Below are positions 43,641-51,450 of a stretch of 64,000 bases of DNA, in pieces. Source of the DNA: an uncultured Eubacteriales bacterium. GTDB lineage: Bacteria; Bacillota_I; Bacilli_A; RF39; UBA660. Under the pieces are notes generated by a model. That model did not search any database and was not told where the DNA came from. It saw nothing but the letters and a program-made list of their open reading frames with translations. Each line of letters starts with the position of its first letter. Within the stretch, counting starts at the first letter, position 1. A program made the position numbers and the translations under genes. Location: positions 1 through 64,000 of the forward strand of contig CAJJKI010000007.1 of assembly GCA_905188025.1 (NCBI GenBank). The letters are read 5' to 3'.

Positions 43641-45563
43641 ATGAATAATCAAGAATTAACTTTATTGTCCGAAGGACAAATTTGGGGTAATAATAATGAA
43701 TCTCAATTAGATGTAATGAAAAAATATGGAACTAAAGCTGCTATTACAGATTTATGTATTTTAACAGGCAGTTATTTATGTGAAGATACAGATTATAATA
43801 TAGATGAGGATCGTTCTTTAACTGGTAGAACTAGTTGGTTTTGGGCTAAATCTGACGATGGTGATAATGATGTCCGCGCGGTCAGTGAGGGTGGTGGTAG
43901 GTGCTACAGATGTAGATGTATCCGCGATGGCGTTGTTCGCCCAGCTTTGCAATCTTCTGTAATCTTTTCCCAAATCTCCCCGAACAGAGTGAGGGGCTAT
44001 AACGATACTTTTGAAGTTGAATGTGGTGAATATCCTCAATATGCTGTTGATTCAGGAATGCAGAATATATTAGAAACAGAATATAATAGAGGAATGAATA
44101 AAACAGGTAAAAGTTATACATTTGATTCAGTAAAATATGATGATTATGACACCGGATTTAAAGCGGTTACTTATGAAGAATATGAATATCAAGGTAAAAA
44201 ATATATCCGCATAAGAGCTAATTCTGATTTTGGGGGTAATAGATTTAAACTTTCAAATGGAGTTGAATATAGAGATGGCGATTATGTATGGGTAGAAGTA
44301 TCACCAGTTAAGTGGTTAATTGATGATAGAACTGGGACTTTAATTTCTAAAAAAGGATTAGTTTCAGGAATTAGATTTCTTGATAGAAATCAAAATTATA
44401 AAGGTGATTTTGAAAGAACAGAAATGAAAGAATATCTTGATAGATATATGTCAAAGGATTTATTTCAAACTGTAACGTTGAAAAATATTGCTGACTTAAC
44501 GCCAGAGGAAAAAGAAAAATTACAAAAAGAAAGAGAACAGCAAGAAAAAAGAAGAAATCCTTATGGTTTAAAGTTTGGGCAAGTTAGTGAAGAAGAAATA
44601 ATTAAAGGTGCAATAGAAAGTGGTGTAGCAGTATTCTTACATGGTCCTTCATCAGAAGGAAAATCTGCAAGGGTAAAACAAATAGATCCAACTTGTGAAA
44701 TAATTTATCTTCGTAATGCAACACCAGAAAGTTTGAATGGTAAAAGTGTTTATAATGGGGCAACAGGAGAAATGATAGATGTTCCTCCAACTTGGTTAAA
44801 AAAGTTACAAGAAAAATGTGAAAAAGAACCAGATAGGTACCATATTGTATTTTTGAATGAAATTACAAATGCACTACCTAGTATACAAGGTATAGCATTT
44901 AATATAGTTTTAGATAGAGAAGTTAATGGCATTTGGAAATTACCAGATAATGCTAGAATAGTTGCAGCGGGAAATGATATGAAAGATTCACTAGCTGCAA
45001 ATCAATTAGCAGAACCATTATTTAATAGATTTGCTCATGTTTATATTAAAACAACAACTGAAAGTTGGTTAAAATGGGCAAGTGAAAATAATATACATCC
45101 TGCAATTTATTCTTATATTGCTTATAAGAAGGGTGAAACACTTAGAAGTAAATATGATGGTGAAAAACCTAATGCAGATCCAAGAAAGTGGGAAATGGCT
45201 TCTAAAATGCTATATGCTACAGGAAGTCCAGAGATGTTAAGGGCATTAGTAGGAGAAGATATTACAAGAGAATTCGTACAATTTTGTAATCAACAAGTTA
45301 TAACACTTGATGATGTTATTAATGGAACTTATACTGATAAAGATATACAAGCATTAAATACTGCTGAAAGATATGCTACAACTATGGGATTATCACAAGT
45401 AGATGAAGATAATCTTGATAAAGTAAGAGGTTTTGTAACAGGGCTAGGTGCAGAATTTGGGGCAATTTTTGATGCTTTATGGACACATGGCGATGAGGAA
45501 AGATTAGAAAGAATTGCAGAAGCAAAACTTGCTGATATGCCAAGAGGAGGTATAAGAAGATAA
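43641..45563 (+). CDS. MoxR-like AAA+ ATPase with an N-terminal lectin-like, probably DGR-diversified, domain
   Basis: A 640-residue protein; the ATG at 43641 has GGTGA six bases upstream. Residues 15-110 look like the DUF6273/formylglycine-like C-type-lectin fold (LTGSYLCEDTDYNIDEDRSL, GRTSWFWAKSDDGD, VRPALQSSV). Residues 115-255 form a second beta-rich module (YEEYEYQGKKYIRIRANSD, VWVEVSPVKWLID). Then come a charged linker and an AAA+ domain with Walker A GPSSEGKS (335-342), a Walker B in which Asp is Asn (FLNEI, Asn406-Glu407), sensor ARIVAAGND and NRFAHVYI. MoxR ATPases act with vWA proteins, and one is encoded two genes on. Codon style is foreign. A chaperone-like or conflict-system switch, gated by the variable domain, is inferred. 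Confidence 0.72.
   Translation: MNNQELTLLSEGQIWGNNNESQLDVMKKYGTKAAITDLCILTGSYLCEDTDYNIDEDRSLTGRTSWFWAKSDDGDNDVRAVSEGGGRCYRCRCIRDGVVRPALQSSVIFSQISPNRVRGYNDTFEVECGEYPQYAVDSGMQNILETEYNRGMNKTGKSYTFDSVKYDDYDTGFKAVTYEEYEYQGKKYIRIRANSDFGGNRFKLSNGVEYRDGDYVWVEVSPVKWLIDDRTGTLISKKGLVSGIRFLDRNQNYKGDFERTEMKEYLDRYMSKDLFQTVTLKNIADLTPEEKEKLQKEREQQEKRRNPYGLKFGQVSEEEIIKGAIESGVAVFLHGPSSEGKSARVKQIDPTCEIIYLRNATPESLNGKSVYNGATGEMIDVPPTWLKKLQEKCEKEPDRYHIVFLNEITNALPSIQGIAFNIVLDREVNGIWKLPDNARIVAAGNDMKDSLAANQLAEPLFNRFAHVYIKTTTESWLKWASENNIHPAIYSYIAYKKGETLRSKYDGEKPNADPRKWEMASKMLYATGSPEMLRALVGEDITREFVQFCNQQVITLDDVINGTYTDKDIQALNTAERYATTMGLSQVDEDNLDKVRGFVTGLGAEFGAIFDALWTHGDEERLERIAEAKLADMPRGGIRR
43854..43952 (+). other. candidate diversity-generating retroelement variable region
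   Basis: Within the AAA gene, codons ~72-104. From 43872 to 43952 I count 47 G/C in 81 bases, in a genome where most DNA is below one third G/C. Most codons end in T or C while the first two bases vary: GAC GAT GGT GAT AAT GAT, then AGT, GGT three times, TGC, TAC, TGT, TGT, ATC, GAT, GGC, GTT. Invariant-looking codons such as CGC GCG and CGC CCA GCT TTG lie between and after them. A template of AAY codons mutated at its adenines would give exactly this. No template repeat or reverse transcriptase is in the window. Confidence 0.5.
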
Positions 45564-45955
45564 TGGAAAACAAAAGGGATATATTATTGTCATATATAAG
45601 AGCAAATGTTGCACCAGTATTAGTGGATTTTATATCTGGAAAAGATGTTAAAGGTGCGGTTGTAATACCTGCTAATATCGATAGTAAGGAATTAAATGGT
45701 CATTATGATGGAATAGATTTTATGCCACCTAAATGGCTTAGTGAAATAACTGAAACCAATGAAAGTAAATTTTTAATAATAGATAAAATTGATTCTATTT
45801 CAAAGGAAGAACAACTAAAGTTTTGCGAATTGTTAGAACATAGAAAAATATCAACTTTTGAATTGCCAAAAAGTTGTGTGATAATTGTAACTGTTGATGA
45901 AATTAATAAGGATAAAATAAACGAGGAAATATATTCATTAGTAGCACAAATATGA
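45563..45955 (+). CDS. degenerate AAA-like partner protein
   Basis: A 130-residue protein whose ATG overlaps the stop of the AAA gene by one base. It keeps the second half of an AAA core: FLIIDKIDSISKEEQLKF in the place of Walker B and SCVIIVTVDEINK in the place of sensor 1. It has no Walker A, so it should not hydrolyse ATP. The N-terminal part (LLSYIRANVAPVLVDFISGK) is helical and may pair with the ATPase. It is best read as a structural or regulatory subunit of the AAA/vWA system. Confidence 0.5.
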   Translation: MENKRDILLSYIRANVAPVLVDFISGKDVKGAVVIPANIDSKELNGHYDGIDFMPPKWLSEITETNESKFLIIDKIDSISKEEQLKFCELLEHRKISTFELPKSCVIIVTVDEINKDKINEEIYSLVAQI

Positions 45956-45965
45956 GGTATAAATT

Positions 45966-47544
45966 ATGAAATATGATATAGAAGCTTTAAAGAGAAAAAT
46001 GCTTGTTAAATATCCTTTCTTTGGTAGTGTAGTCGCAAGTGTTGATTATAAAGAAAATACAGGAATACCAACTGCAGGTACTGATGGAAGACAATATATT
46101 ATAATCCTGAGTATTTAGAGGGATTAAATCGTGATGAACAGACTTTTATATTTGCTCATGAGGTATGTCATATTGCATTTAACCATATATTAAGGAGTGA
46201 AGGTAAAGATCCAGAATTATGGAATATTGCAACTGATGGAGTAATTAATCAATTTTTAAAAAAAGATGGTTTGAAATTAGCACCAGGTGGTGTTGATATG
46301 GCAGATGCAATTAATTATGATGCTGAGCAATTATATGAAAAATTATTGCAAGAAAAAAAACAAAATCAAAAACAGCAACAAAGTCAAAGTGATTCTAGTA
46401 GTGAGGAATCTAGTCAAGGACAGACTCAAAAAGGAGATTCTGAGCTTCAAAGTCAATCTGGAAGTCAAGAGCAAGGAAATAACCAAAATGAACAACAAAG
46501 TTCTAGCGAAAGCCAAGGCGATAGTGATGAACAGAAAAGTGATTCTAAAAATCAAAGTAGTTCTGGAAGTAATAGTTCTCAAAATCAAAATCAAAATGTG
46601 CAACAGAATCAACAAAGTAGCGGAGACAGTTCAGATTCTGAGCAACAAGAAGAACAAGATTCTTCAAAAAAAGATGTGGGACATGATACCCATAGTTTAT
46701 GGGAAGAGGCAGTAAAAAAACATAAAGAAGAGCAGAGTAAATCTTCTGACAAAAAGGAAAGTCTATTAGATAAAATATTAAATAAACAAAAGGATAAACA
46801 AGAAAAAGAACAGAGTGAACTTGAAAAAAACAAGAAGAATTAGAAGAAATGGGCGAGAAAGATGCTTTTAAGAAAAATCTTGAAGATAAAAAAAAGCAAC
46901 TTGAAGAATTAAAAGAAGCAATTTCTAAACAAGCATCACAAGCAGGAAATTCAACAAATAGAGGTATTAGAACAGTTAATGATATTGGTACTGCAAAACC
47001 AATAGTTGATTGGCGATATATTTTGAGAGAAGCAATTAAATATGATATAGATTGGTCATATAAAAATGCTACATTAGAAGATGGAATTGTTACTGCTAAT
47101 TTAGAAGAACAGCCAATGCCAGAAACTGAAATTGTTCTTGATACAAGTGGTTCAATAAATGAAGTATTATTAAAGAACTTTTTAAGAGAATGTAAAAATA
47201 TATTACAACATACTAAATTAAAAGTAGGATGTTTTGATACAGAATTTTATGGATTTAATGAAATTAGAACAGAAGAAGATATAGAAAATATGCGATTTGA
47301 AGGTGGTGGAGGAACTGACTTTGATGTCGCTGTAGGTGCTTTTTCAAGAAGAGTTGAAAATAAAATAATATTTACTGATGGAGAAGCTTCAATGCCAGAT
47401 ATGTCAATTGATGCAATATGGATAGTATTTGGTGGTGAAAAAATTAATCCAAAAGGTGGTAAAGTAATTCACATTACACCAGAACAATTAGATAGGTTAT
47501 ATTCATACGAAATTGAAAGTGAAACTAAAGGTAGATCAAGATAA
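45966..47544 (+). pseudogene. metallopeptidase-vWA (DUF2201-like) gene, interrupted by two frameshifts
   Basis: Three consecutive frames encode one protein. Frame one, from the ATG at 45966 (MKYDIEALKRKMLVKYPFFG) to the stop at 46116, breaks near 46098 where one A appears missing. Frame two has YYNPEYLEGL, the zinc motif FAHEVCHIAFNH (HExxH) and a long Gln/Ser-rich linker, ending at 46843. Frame three, from about 46830, has the vWA domain with its MIDAS residues (IVLDTSGSI, GGGGTDFDV, IIFTDGEASMP) to 47544. The second break lies at GAAAAAAAC, which contains a classical A-AAA-AAC slippery heptamer in the correct phase for -1 frameshifting. It would be the vWA partner of the MoxR ATPase. Confidence 0.7.
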
Positions 47545-47654
47545 AAGATTAAAAAATTATTCTAAAAATTATTAAAAATATATGGCAAACAATTGTTCAA
47601 AATGCTATATTGATATTGTTTAAAGAGAACTAATTATATATTGCAATACCTGGT

Positions 47655-47933
47655 ATGAAAAAAGATCTTCATAATAACATCCCCAAAGAATTACTCTTAT
47701 CCTGGAATAAAGAACAATTAGATTATATTCATGATATAACCTATTGGACTAATATAATATCTAAATCAAAAAATAGTGAAATAATATCAATTCATGAAAT
47801 GATTAGTAATGAAGAATGTTGGCTTGATTGGATAAAATGCGATAATGAATATGCCAAAAGTGACAAATTAGCTATTGATGCCGGAGCCTGTAAATATCTA
47901 AACTTTATTGCTATAATCCTAAAGAAAAAATAA
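47655..47933 (+). CDS. small hypothetical protein
   Basis: A 92-residue soluble protein, not recognised. It has Trp-rich segments (LLLSWNKEQLDYIHDITYWTN, then ISNEECWLDWIKCDNEYAKS) and a hydrophobic C-terminus. The start lacks a strong RBS, so the start is uncertain. The codon style is closer to the core genes than to the AAA/vWA block. It has its own terminator and lies at the right edge of that block. Confidence 0.45.
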   Translation: MKKDLHNNIPKELLLSWNKEQLDYIHDITYWTNIISKSKNSEIISIHEMISNEECWLDWIKCDNEYAKSDKLAIDAGACKYLNFIAIILKKK

Positions 47934-47938
47934 TTAAA

Positions 47939-47977
47939 TAGAGATATAACTATATGTCATATCTCTAAATTTTTTTA
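47939..47977 (+). terminator. Rho-independent terminator
   Basis: TAGAGATAT-N11-ATATCTCTA followed by a seven-T run three bases later. Confidence 0.7.
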
Positions 47978-48057
47978 AATAAAATTAATTATAAAAGAAT
48001 AATAATTTACTTTCTATATCAAATAATGATATAATTAAACTGAAAAGAAGGGATAAT

Positions 48058-49335
48058 ATGGATTACATAAAATATATTAATCAATTATCATTAGTGTCCA
48101 CTAGGATAAATGAACTATTATCTGATGGTCACTTCGAATTAAGTAAAGAATATTTAAGATATATTAATAAGTATTTATTTAAAGATATCTATCCAAATAA
48201 CGGAAAGTATCGTACATTTGATTTAACCAAAAATGAAATGACATTAAATGAACAATCAGTTATTTATGCTAATTACAATACTATTGAAACATATCTAAAC
48301 TATGATATAGCAGAAGAAAAAAGAATAAACTATCGAAGTCTACCAAAAGAAACTCAAGTGAAAAAAATAGCAGATTTTACTGCCCGTCTTTGGAGCACCC
48401 ACGCATTTAGCGAAGGAAATACTCGTACAGTTGCCGTCTTTATTCAAAAATATTTAAATTCATTAGGATACCAAACAGACAACGATATCTTCAAAGAAAA
48501 TTCAAGATTTTTCCGTAACGCTCTTGTAAAGGCTTCTTACTATAATGAAACTCTTCATATTCATCTAGATCAAAAACCACTAATAGCATTCTTCACTAAA
48601 GTAATGCTTGATCCCACTATTGAATTACAAGAAGATGCAGTATACGTTAATGAATTATTTAAACCACTAGAACTAGTCAATCGCCTAGACTTTAGAAGCC
48701 CATATATTAAAAATCTTCATAGTAAATTCATTAAAGCTAGAAATCTTCCCGAAGATATCGATTTATTTGCCAGTGGATTTATACAATATTTCCTTAACTG
48801 GTTAGAAGAATTACAAAAAAGCACTATTGATTATTCTGCATATCTATCATTCCTTGACTTTGATCTAAAAAACAATTACTTGTGTGAAGTAGGGCAGGGG
48901 CATTACGATTCAGTACTATATAATTCAAACTATCGTGGTATTATCTTAAGCCCATATAGCGAGCTCCTAAACTATTACAATGGCAATATCATAGTAAATG
49001 GCAACCTAGAATTTATTAACAACACCCCATTAATAGTACCAACTAGTAAAGAAAGAAAAGCCCACTATCCAGTAGACTTAGGAATAAAAACCTTTTTAAC
49101 TGAAAATATTCCTTCACCAGAAAAAATATCAAAATGGGCTAACCTCAAAGACACTACACATTCCCTAATAATCGGAGCTTTTGGTAGTACCTGGGATAAA
49201 GATATTGATGAAAAAATCAAAGCCATTAAATATTTAAAAGAACTATATCCTGATGAATTTATAATATCATCTACTACTATTAATAATACCTACTGTGAAC
49301 TAATAGCATCAAAAAAATTAATTAAAAAGAAATAA
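48058..49335 (+). CDS. Fic family protein with a novel C-terminal domain
   Basis: A 425-residue protein. Residues 50-200 are a Fic domain with the active loop HAFSEGNTRT (His115 to Arg123), matching H-x-F-x-(D/E)-G-N-x-R. Such enzymes transfer AMP or another nucleotide part to a protein hydroxyl. The preceding helices (NEQSVIYANYNTIETYL) are normal for the fold. I see no convincing inhibitory (S/T)xxxE(G/N) motif. Residues ~213-425 form a second domain of unknown function that is homologous over its length to the stand-alone protein at 42762-43427. Core-like codon usage. It has its own terminator. Confidence 0.82.
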   Translation: MDYIKYINQLSLVSTRINELLSDGHFELSKEYLRYINKYLFKDIYPNNGKYRTFDLTKNEMTLNEQSVIYANYNTIETYLNYDIAEEKRINYRSLPKETQVKKIADFTARLWSTHAFSEGNTRTVAVFIQKYLNSLGYQTDNDIFKENSRFFRNALVKASYYNETLHIHLDQKPLIAFFTKVMLDPTIELQEDAVYVNELFKPLELVNRLDFRSPYIKNLHSKFIKARNLPEDIDLFASGFIQYFLNWLEELQKSTIDYSAYLSFLDFDLKNNYLCEVGQGHYDSVLYNSNYRGIILSPYSELLNYYNGNIIVNGNLEFINNTPLIVPTSKERKAHYPVDLGIKTFLTENIPSPEKISKWANLKDTTHSLIIGAFGSTWDKDIDEKIKAIKYLKELYPDEFIISSTTINNTYCELIASKKLIKKK

Positions 49336-49360
49336 AGATATGTATAACAGCATATCTTTT
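49335..49360 (+). terminator. terminator of the Fic gene
   Basis: AAGATATG-N8-CATATCTT followed by TTATTT, starting at the Fic stop codon. Confidence 0.75.
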
Positions 49361-49415
49361 ATTTAACCAACAAATTTTTGACATAAGCAAATAATAAATA
49401 ACCATATAATTTATT

Positions 49416-49778
49416 ATGAATAACAATGAAAGAATAAAAGAAACTACTATTGAAGATATCATATTTATAATCTATTATGGTATTATTACCTTATCATTAA
49501 TAGCTAATCAAGTAGAAAGAAACTATTTAAAATATAAAGATCCTAAAGATAAAGAAAACTACCGTCTATTATTATATATCATATTTGGTACTGCTACATT
49601 AGTATATATTTATTATGCCTATAGTAGTTATCAAGATCTAAAAAATAGTTCTTCTGAAGCATACAATCTAAATAAATTATCTCTTATTGCTAGCATTTTA
49701 GTATTAATCAGTGGTTTTATTTACTTATATATAATTACTAAAGATAAAAATATTTCAGTAGAATTAGCTTTTAATTAA
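49416..49778 (+). CDS. small three-helix membrane protein, unknown
   Basis: A 120-residue protein with three predicted membrane helices (EDIIFIIYYGIITLSLIA, YRLLLYIIFGTATLVYIYYA, LSLIASILVLISGFIYLYII). Charged loops (YLKYKDPKDKENY) lie between helices one and two. No family recognised. No strong RBS is seen before the ATG at 49416, so the start is tentative. It precedes a 36-residue hydrophobic peptide gene and the capsule regulatory genes. Confidence 0.5.
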   Translation: MNNNERIKETTIEDIIFIIYYGIITLSLIANQVERNYLKYKDPKDKENYRLLLYIIFGTATLVYIYYAYSSYQDLKNSSSEAYNLNKLSLIASILVLISGFIYLYIITKDKNISVELAFN

Positions 49779-49833
49779 CATAATTCTCCTTATTTTTCTA
49801 TTTTAATATAATATAATGAAAAAGAGGTGATAT

Positions 49834-49944
49834 ATGACTAGTATAATAATCTCTCTAGGATATATTATCCTCTCGTTTATTTTATTTTTCTTCTTTGCCC
49901 TAATCATTTTTTCCTTCTATTTTAAGATAAATTTGCCAAAATAA
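49834..49944 (+). CDS. 36-residue hydrophobic peptide
   Basis: The peptide starts MTSIIISLGYIILSF, continues as one membrane helix rich in Phe and Ile, and ends FKINLPK. The RBS AGAGGTGAT is well placed, a TATAAT lies 17 bases before it, and a perfect terminator hairpin begins in its last codons. The compact promoter-RBS-frame-terminator layout supports real expression. It could be a regulatory membrane peptide or a small toxin. I found no convincing antisense promoter here, unlike the 17.1 kb locus. Confidence 0.5.
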   Translation: MTSIIISLGYIILSFILFFFFALIIFSFYFKINLPK

Positions 49945-49957
49945 ATTTATCTTTTTC
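49924..49957 (+). terminator. terminator of the 36-residue peptide gene
   Basis: AAGATAAATTT-N8-AAATTTATCTT, a perfect 11-base stem followed by TTTTCTTT. Confidence 0.8.
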
Positions 49958-50099
49958 TTTATAATATTATTTTTTAAATAAATAATTCTAAGTTCTAATC
50001 CATATATATCAACACTTTATCAGTTATTTACCAAAAATTGATAAATTTCTTAATAAAAATATAAAAATCTATGATATAATTATAAAGTAGAGGTGTGAC

Positions 50100-50771
50100 A
50101 TGGAAGAAATAGATTTAAAAGAATTGTTTGATTTTGTCAAAAACAAATTAGGATTATTAATAACTATTACTGTAGGAGTTTGTCTTTTAGGATGCATCTA
50201 TGGTTTACTTATTCAAAAACCAATGTATAAGTCTTATACTACAATTATTCTAAGCGGTAGTGATAGTCAAATTACGCAAAGTGAATTAACGCTTAATAAA
50301 AATCTTGTTGACACATATGCGGAAATAGTAAAATCACGTCGTGTTCTAGAGCAAGTTATTGATGAACTAGATCTTGATATGACATATGAAAAGTTAACTA
50401 ATAAAATTAGTGTTAGTGCTGTTAACAATACTGAAATAATTAAAATAACTGTAACTGATACAAATCCTATCGAAGCAAAAAATATTGCTAATGTAACCGC
50501 TAATTTCTTCTCAAAAGAAGTAGTTAAATTATATAAAATGAATAATGTTAATGTTCTAGACGAAGCAAACGAAAGTAATAATCCATATAATATTAATATT
50601 GTAAAACAAATAATCATATATTTCTTTATTGGCTTAATTATTGGAGCTGGCGTATTATTTATTATTTTCTATTTTGATAGAACAATCAAATCAGCTGAAC
50701 AAGTTGAGCAAAAAATTAAATTACCAATCCTTGGTAGCGTAGAAGAATTTACAAAAGGGGGTAAAAAATAA
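50100..50771 (+). CDS. capsule chain-length/tyrosine-kinase modulator (Wzz/YveK-like)
   Basis: A 223-residue membrane protein with two helices. IDLKELFDFVKNKLGLLITI leads into the first helix. The external part has SELTLNKNLVDTYAEIVKS and VTDTNPIEAKNIANVTANF, and the second helix (IYFFIGLIIGAGVLFIIF) precedes a short cytoplasmic tail. This is the CapA/YveK/CpsC adaptor that activates the BY-kinase encoded next and sets polymer length. RBS AGAGGTGTGAC. Its stop overlaps the kinase start. First gene of the second capsule operon. Confidence 0.9.
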   Translation: MEEIDLKELFDFVKNKLGLLITITVGVCLLGCIYGLLIQKPMYKSYTTIILSGSDSQITQSELTLNKNLVDTYAEIVKSRRVLEQVIDELDLDMTYEKLTNKISVSAVNNTEIIKITVTDTNPIEAKNIANVTANFFSKEVVKLYKMNNVNVLDEANESNNPYNINIVKQIIIYFFIGLIIGAGVLFIIFYFDRTIKSAEQVEQKIKLPILGSVEEFTKGGKK

Positions 50772-51439
50772 TGAAAGATGAATTAGTTATTCAAAATAAA
50801 CCCAAATCAAATATAAGTGAAGATATTCGTACCATTAGAACTAACCTTATGTTTACTTCATCTGATGAAGAGTCAAAAGTAATACTAGTTACTAGTTCAA
50901 TTCCTGGAGAAGGCAAAAGTTTTATCAGTAGTAACCTAGCTACAGCCTTTGCTCAAACCGGAGAATCCACTTTATTAATTGATAGTGATCTTCGTTTGGG
51001 ACGTATTCACAAAGTATTTGGTATATCTAACACAAAAGGCTTATCCAATCTTTTAGTAGGACAAAATGTCGTTGATTGTGCTGAATATATCAAAAAGACT
51101 AATATTCCTAACTTATATATAATACCAAGAGGAACTGTACCTCCTAACCCAAGTGAATTATTAAACTCCACTAATACTAAGAAAATTATCAATTTTCTAA
51201 GAGAAAACTTTGATCGTATAATTTTTGATGGTGTTCCAATAAATGGCTTACCAGACTCACTTATCATGGCATCCATAGTAGATCGTGTAGTCCTTGTCAC
51301 ATCATGTGGCTATACCAAAATAGATGAATTAATGGAAGCTAAAAAAGCCCTTGAAAAGATTGACGCCAATGTAGCAGGAGTCGTTGTAAACCGTGCTAGT
51401 GGCACAAAACGTGGTAAATATTCTAACTATTATGAATAG
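50771..51439 (+). CDS. bacterial tyrosine kinase (BY-kinase, CpsD/YwqD-like)
   Basis: A 222-residue autophosphorylating ATPase. Walker A is SSIPGEGKSFISSNLATAF, Walker A' is STLLIDSDLRLG, and the C-terminus carries the tyrosine cluster (GKYSNYYE) that is the phosphorylation target. KSNISEDIRTIRTNLMF at the N-terminus matches the oligomerisation motif. It controls polymerisation and export with the membrane adaptor upstream and is reversed by the PHP phosphatase downstream. Confidence 0.93.
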   Translation: MKDELVIQNKPKSNISEDIRTIRTNLMFTSSDEESKVILVTSSIPGEGKSFISSNLATAFAQTGESTLLIDSDLRLGRIHKVFGISNTKGLSNLLVGQNVVDCAEYIKKTNIPNLYIIPRGTVPPNPSELLNSTNTKKIINFLRENFDRIIFDGVPINGLPDSLIMASIVDRVVLVTSCGYTKIDELMEAKKALEKIDANVAGVVVNRASGTKRGKYSNYYE

Positions 51440-51450
51440 AGAGGTGTAAA

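Noticed and set aside
46271..46715. The low-complexity linker DNA as a CRISPR or tandem-repeat array
   Set aside because: Units are irregular Gln/Ser/Asn codons without constant spacer length or conserved repeats. It is a protein linker.
46343..46833. Long open frames on the minus strand and in other plus frames across the Gln/Ser-rich linker
   Set aside because: They are by-products of the repetitive CAA/AGT codons of the real linker. They have no RBS, and their hydrophobic or low-complexity products match nothing.
42682..49400. Search for a reverse transcriptase or template repeat near the candidate variable region
   Set aside because: No frame in the window has a YxDD-type reverse transcriptase core, and I found no second copy of the CGCGCGGTC or GTTCGCCCAGC words. 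The machinery, if real, must lie outside the window.
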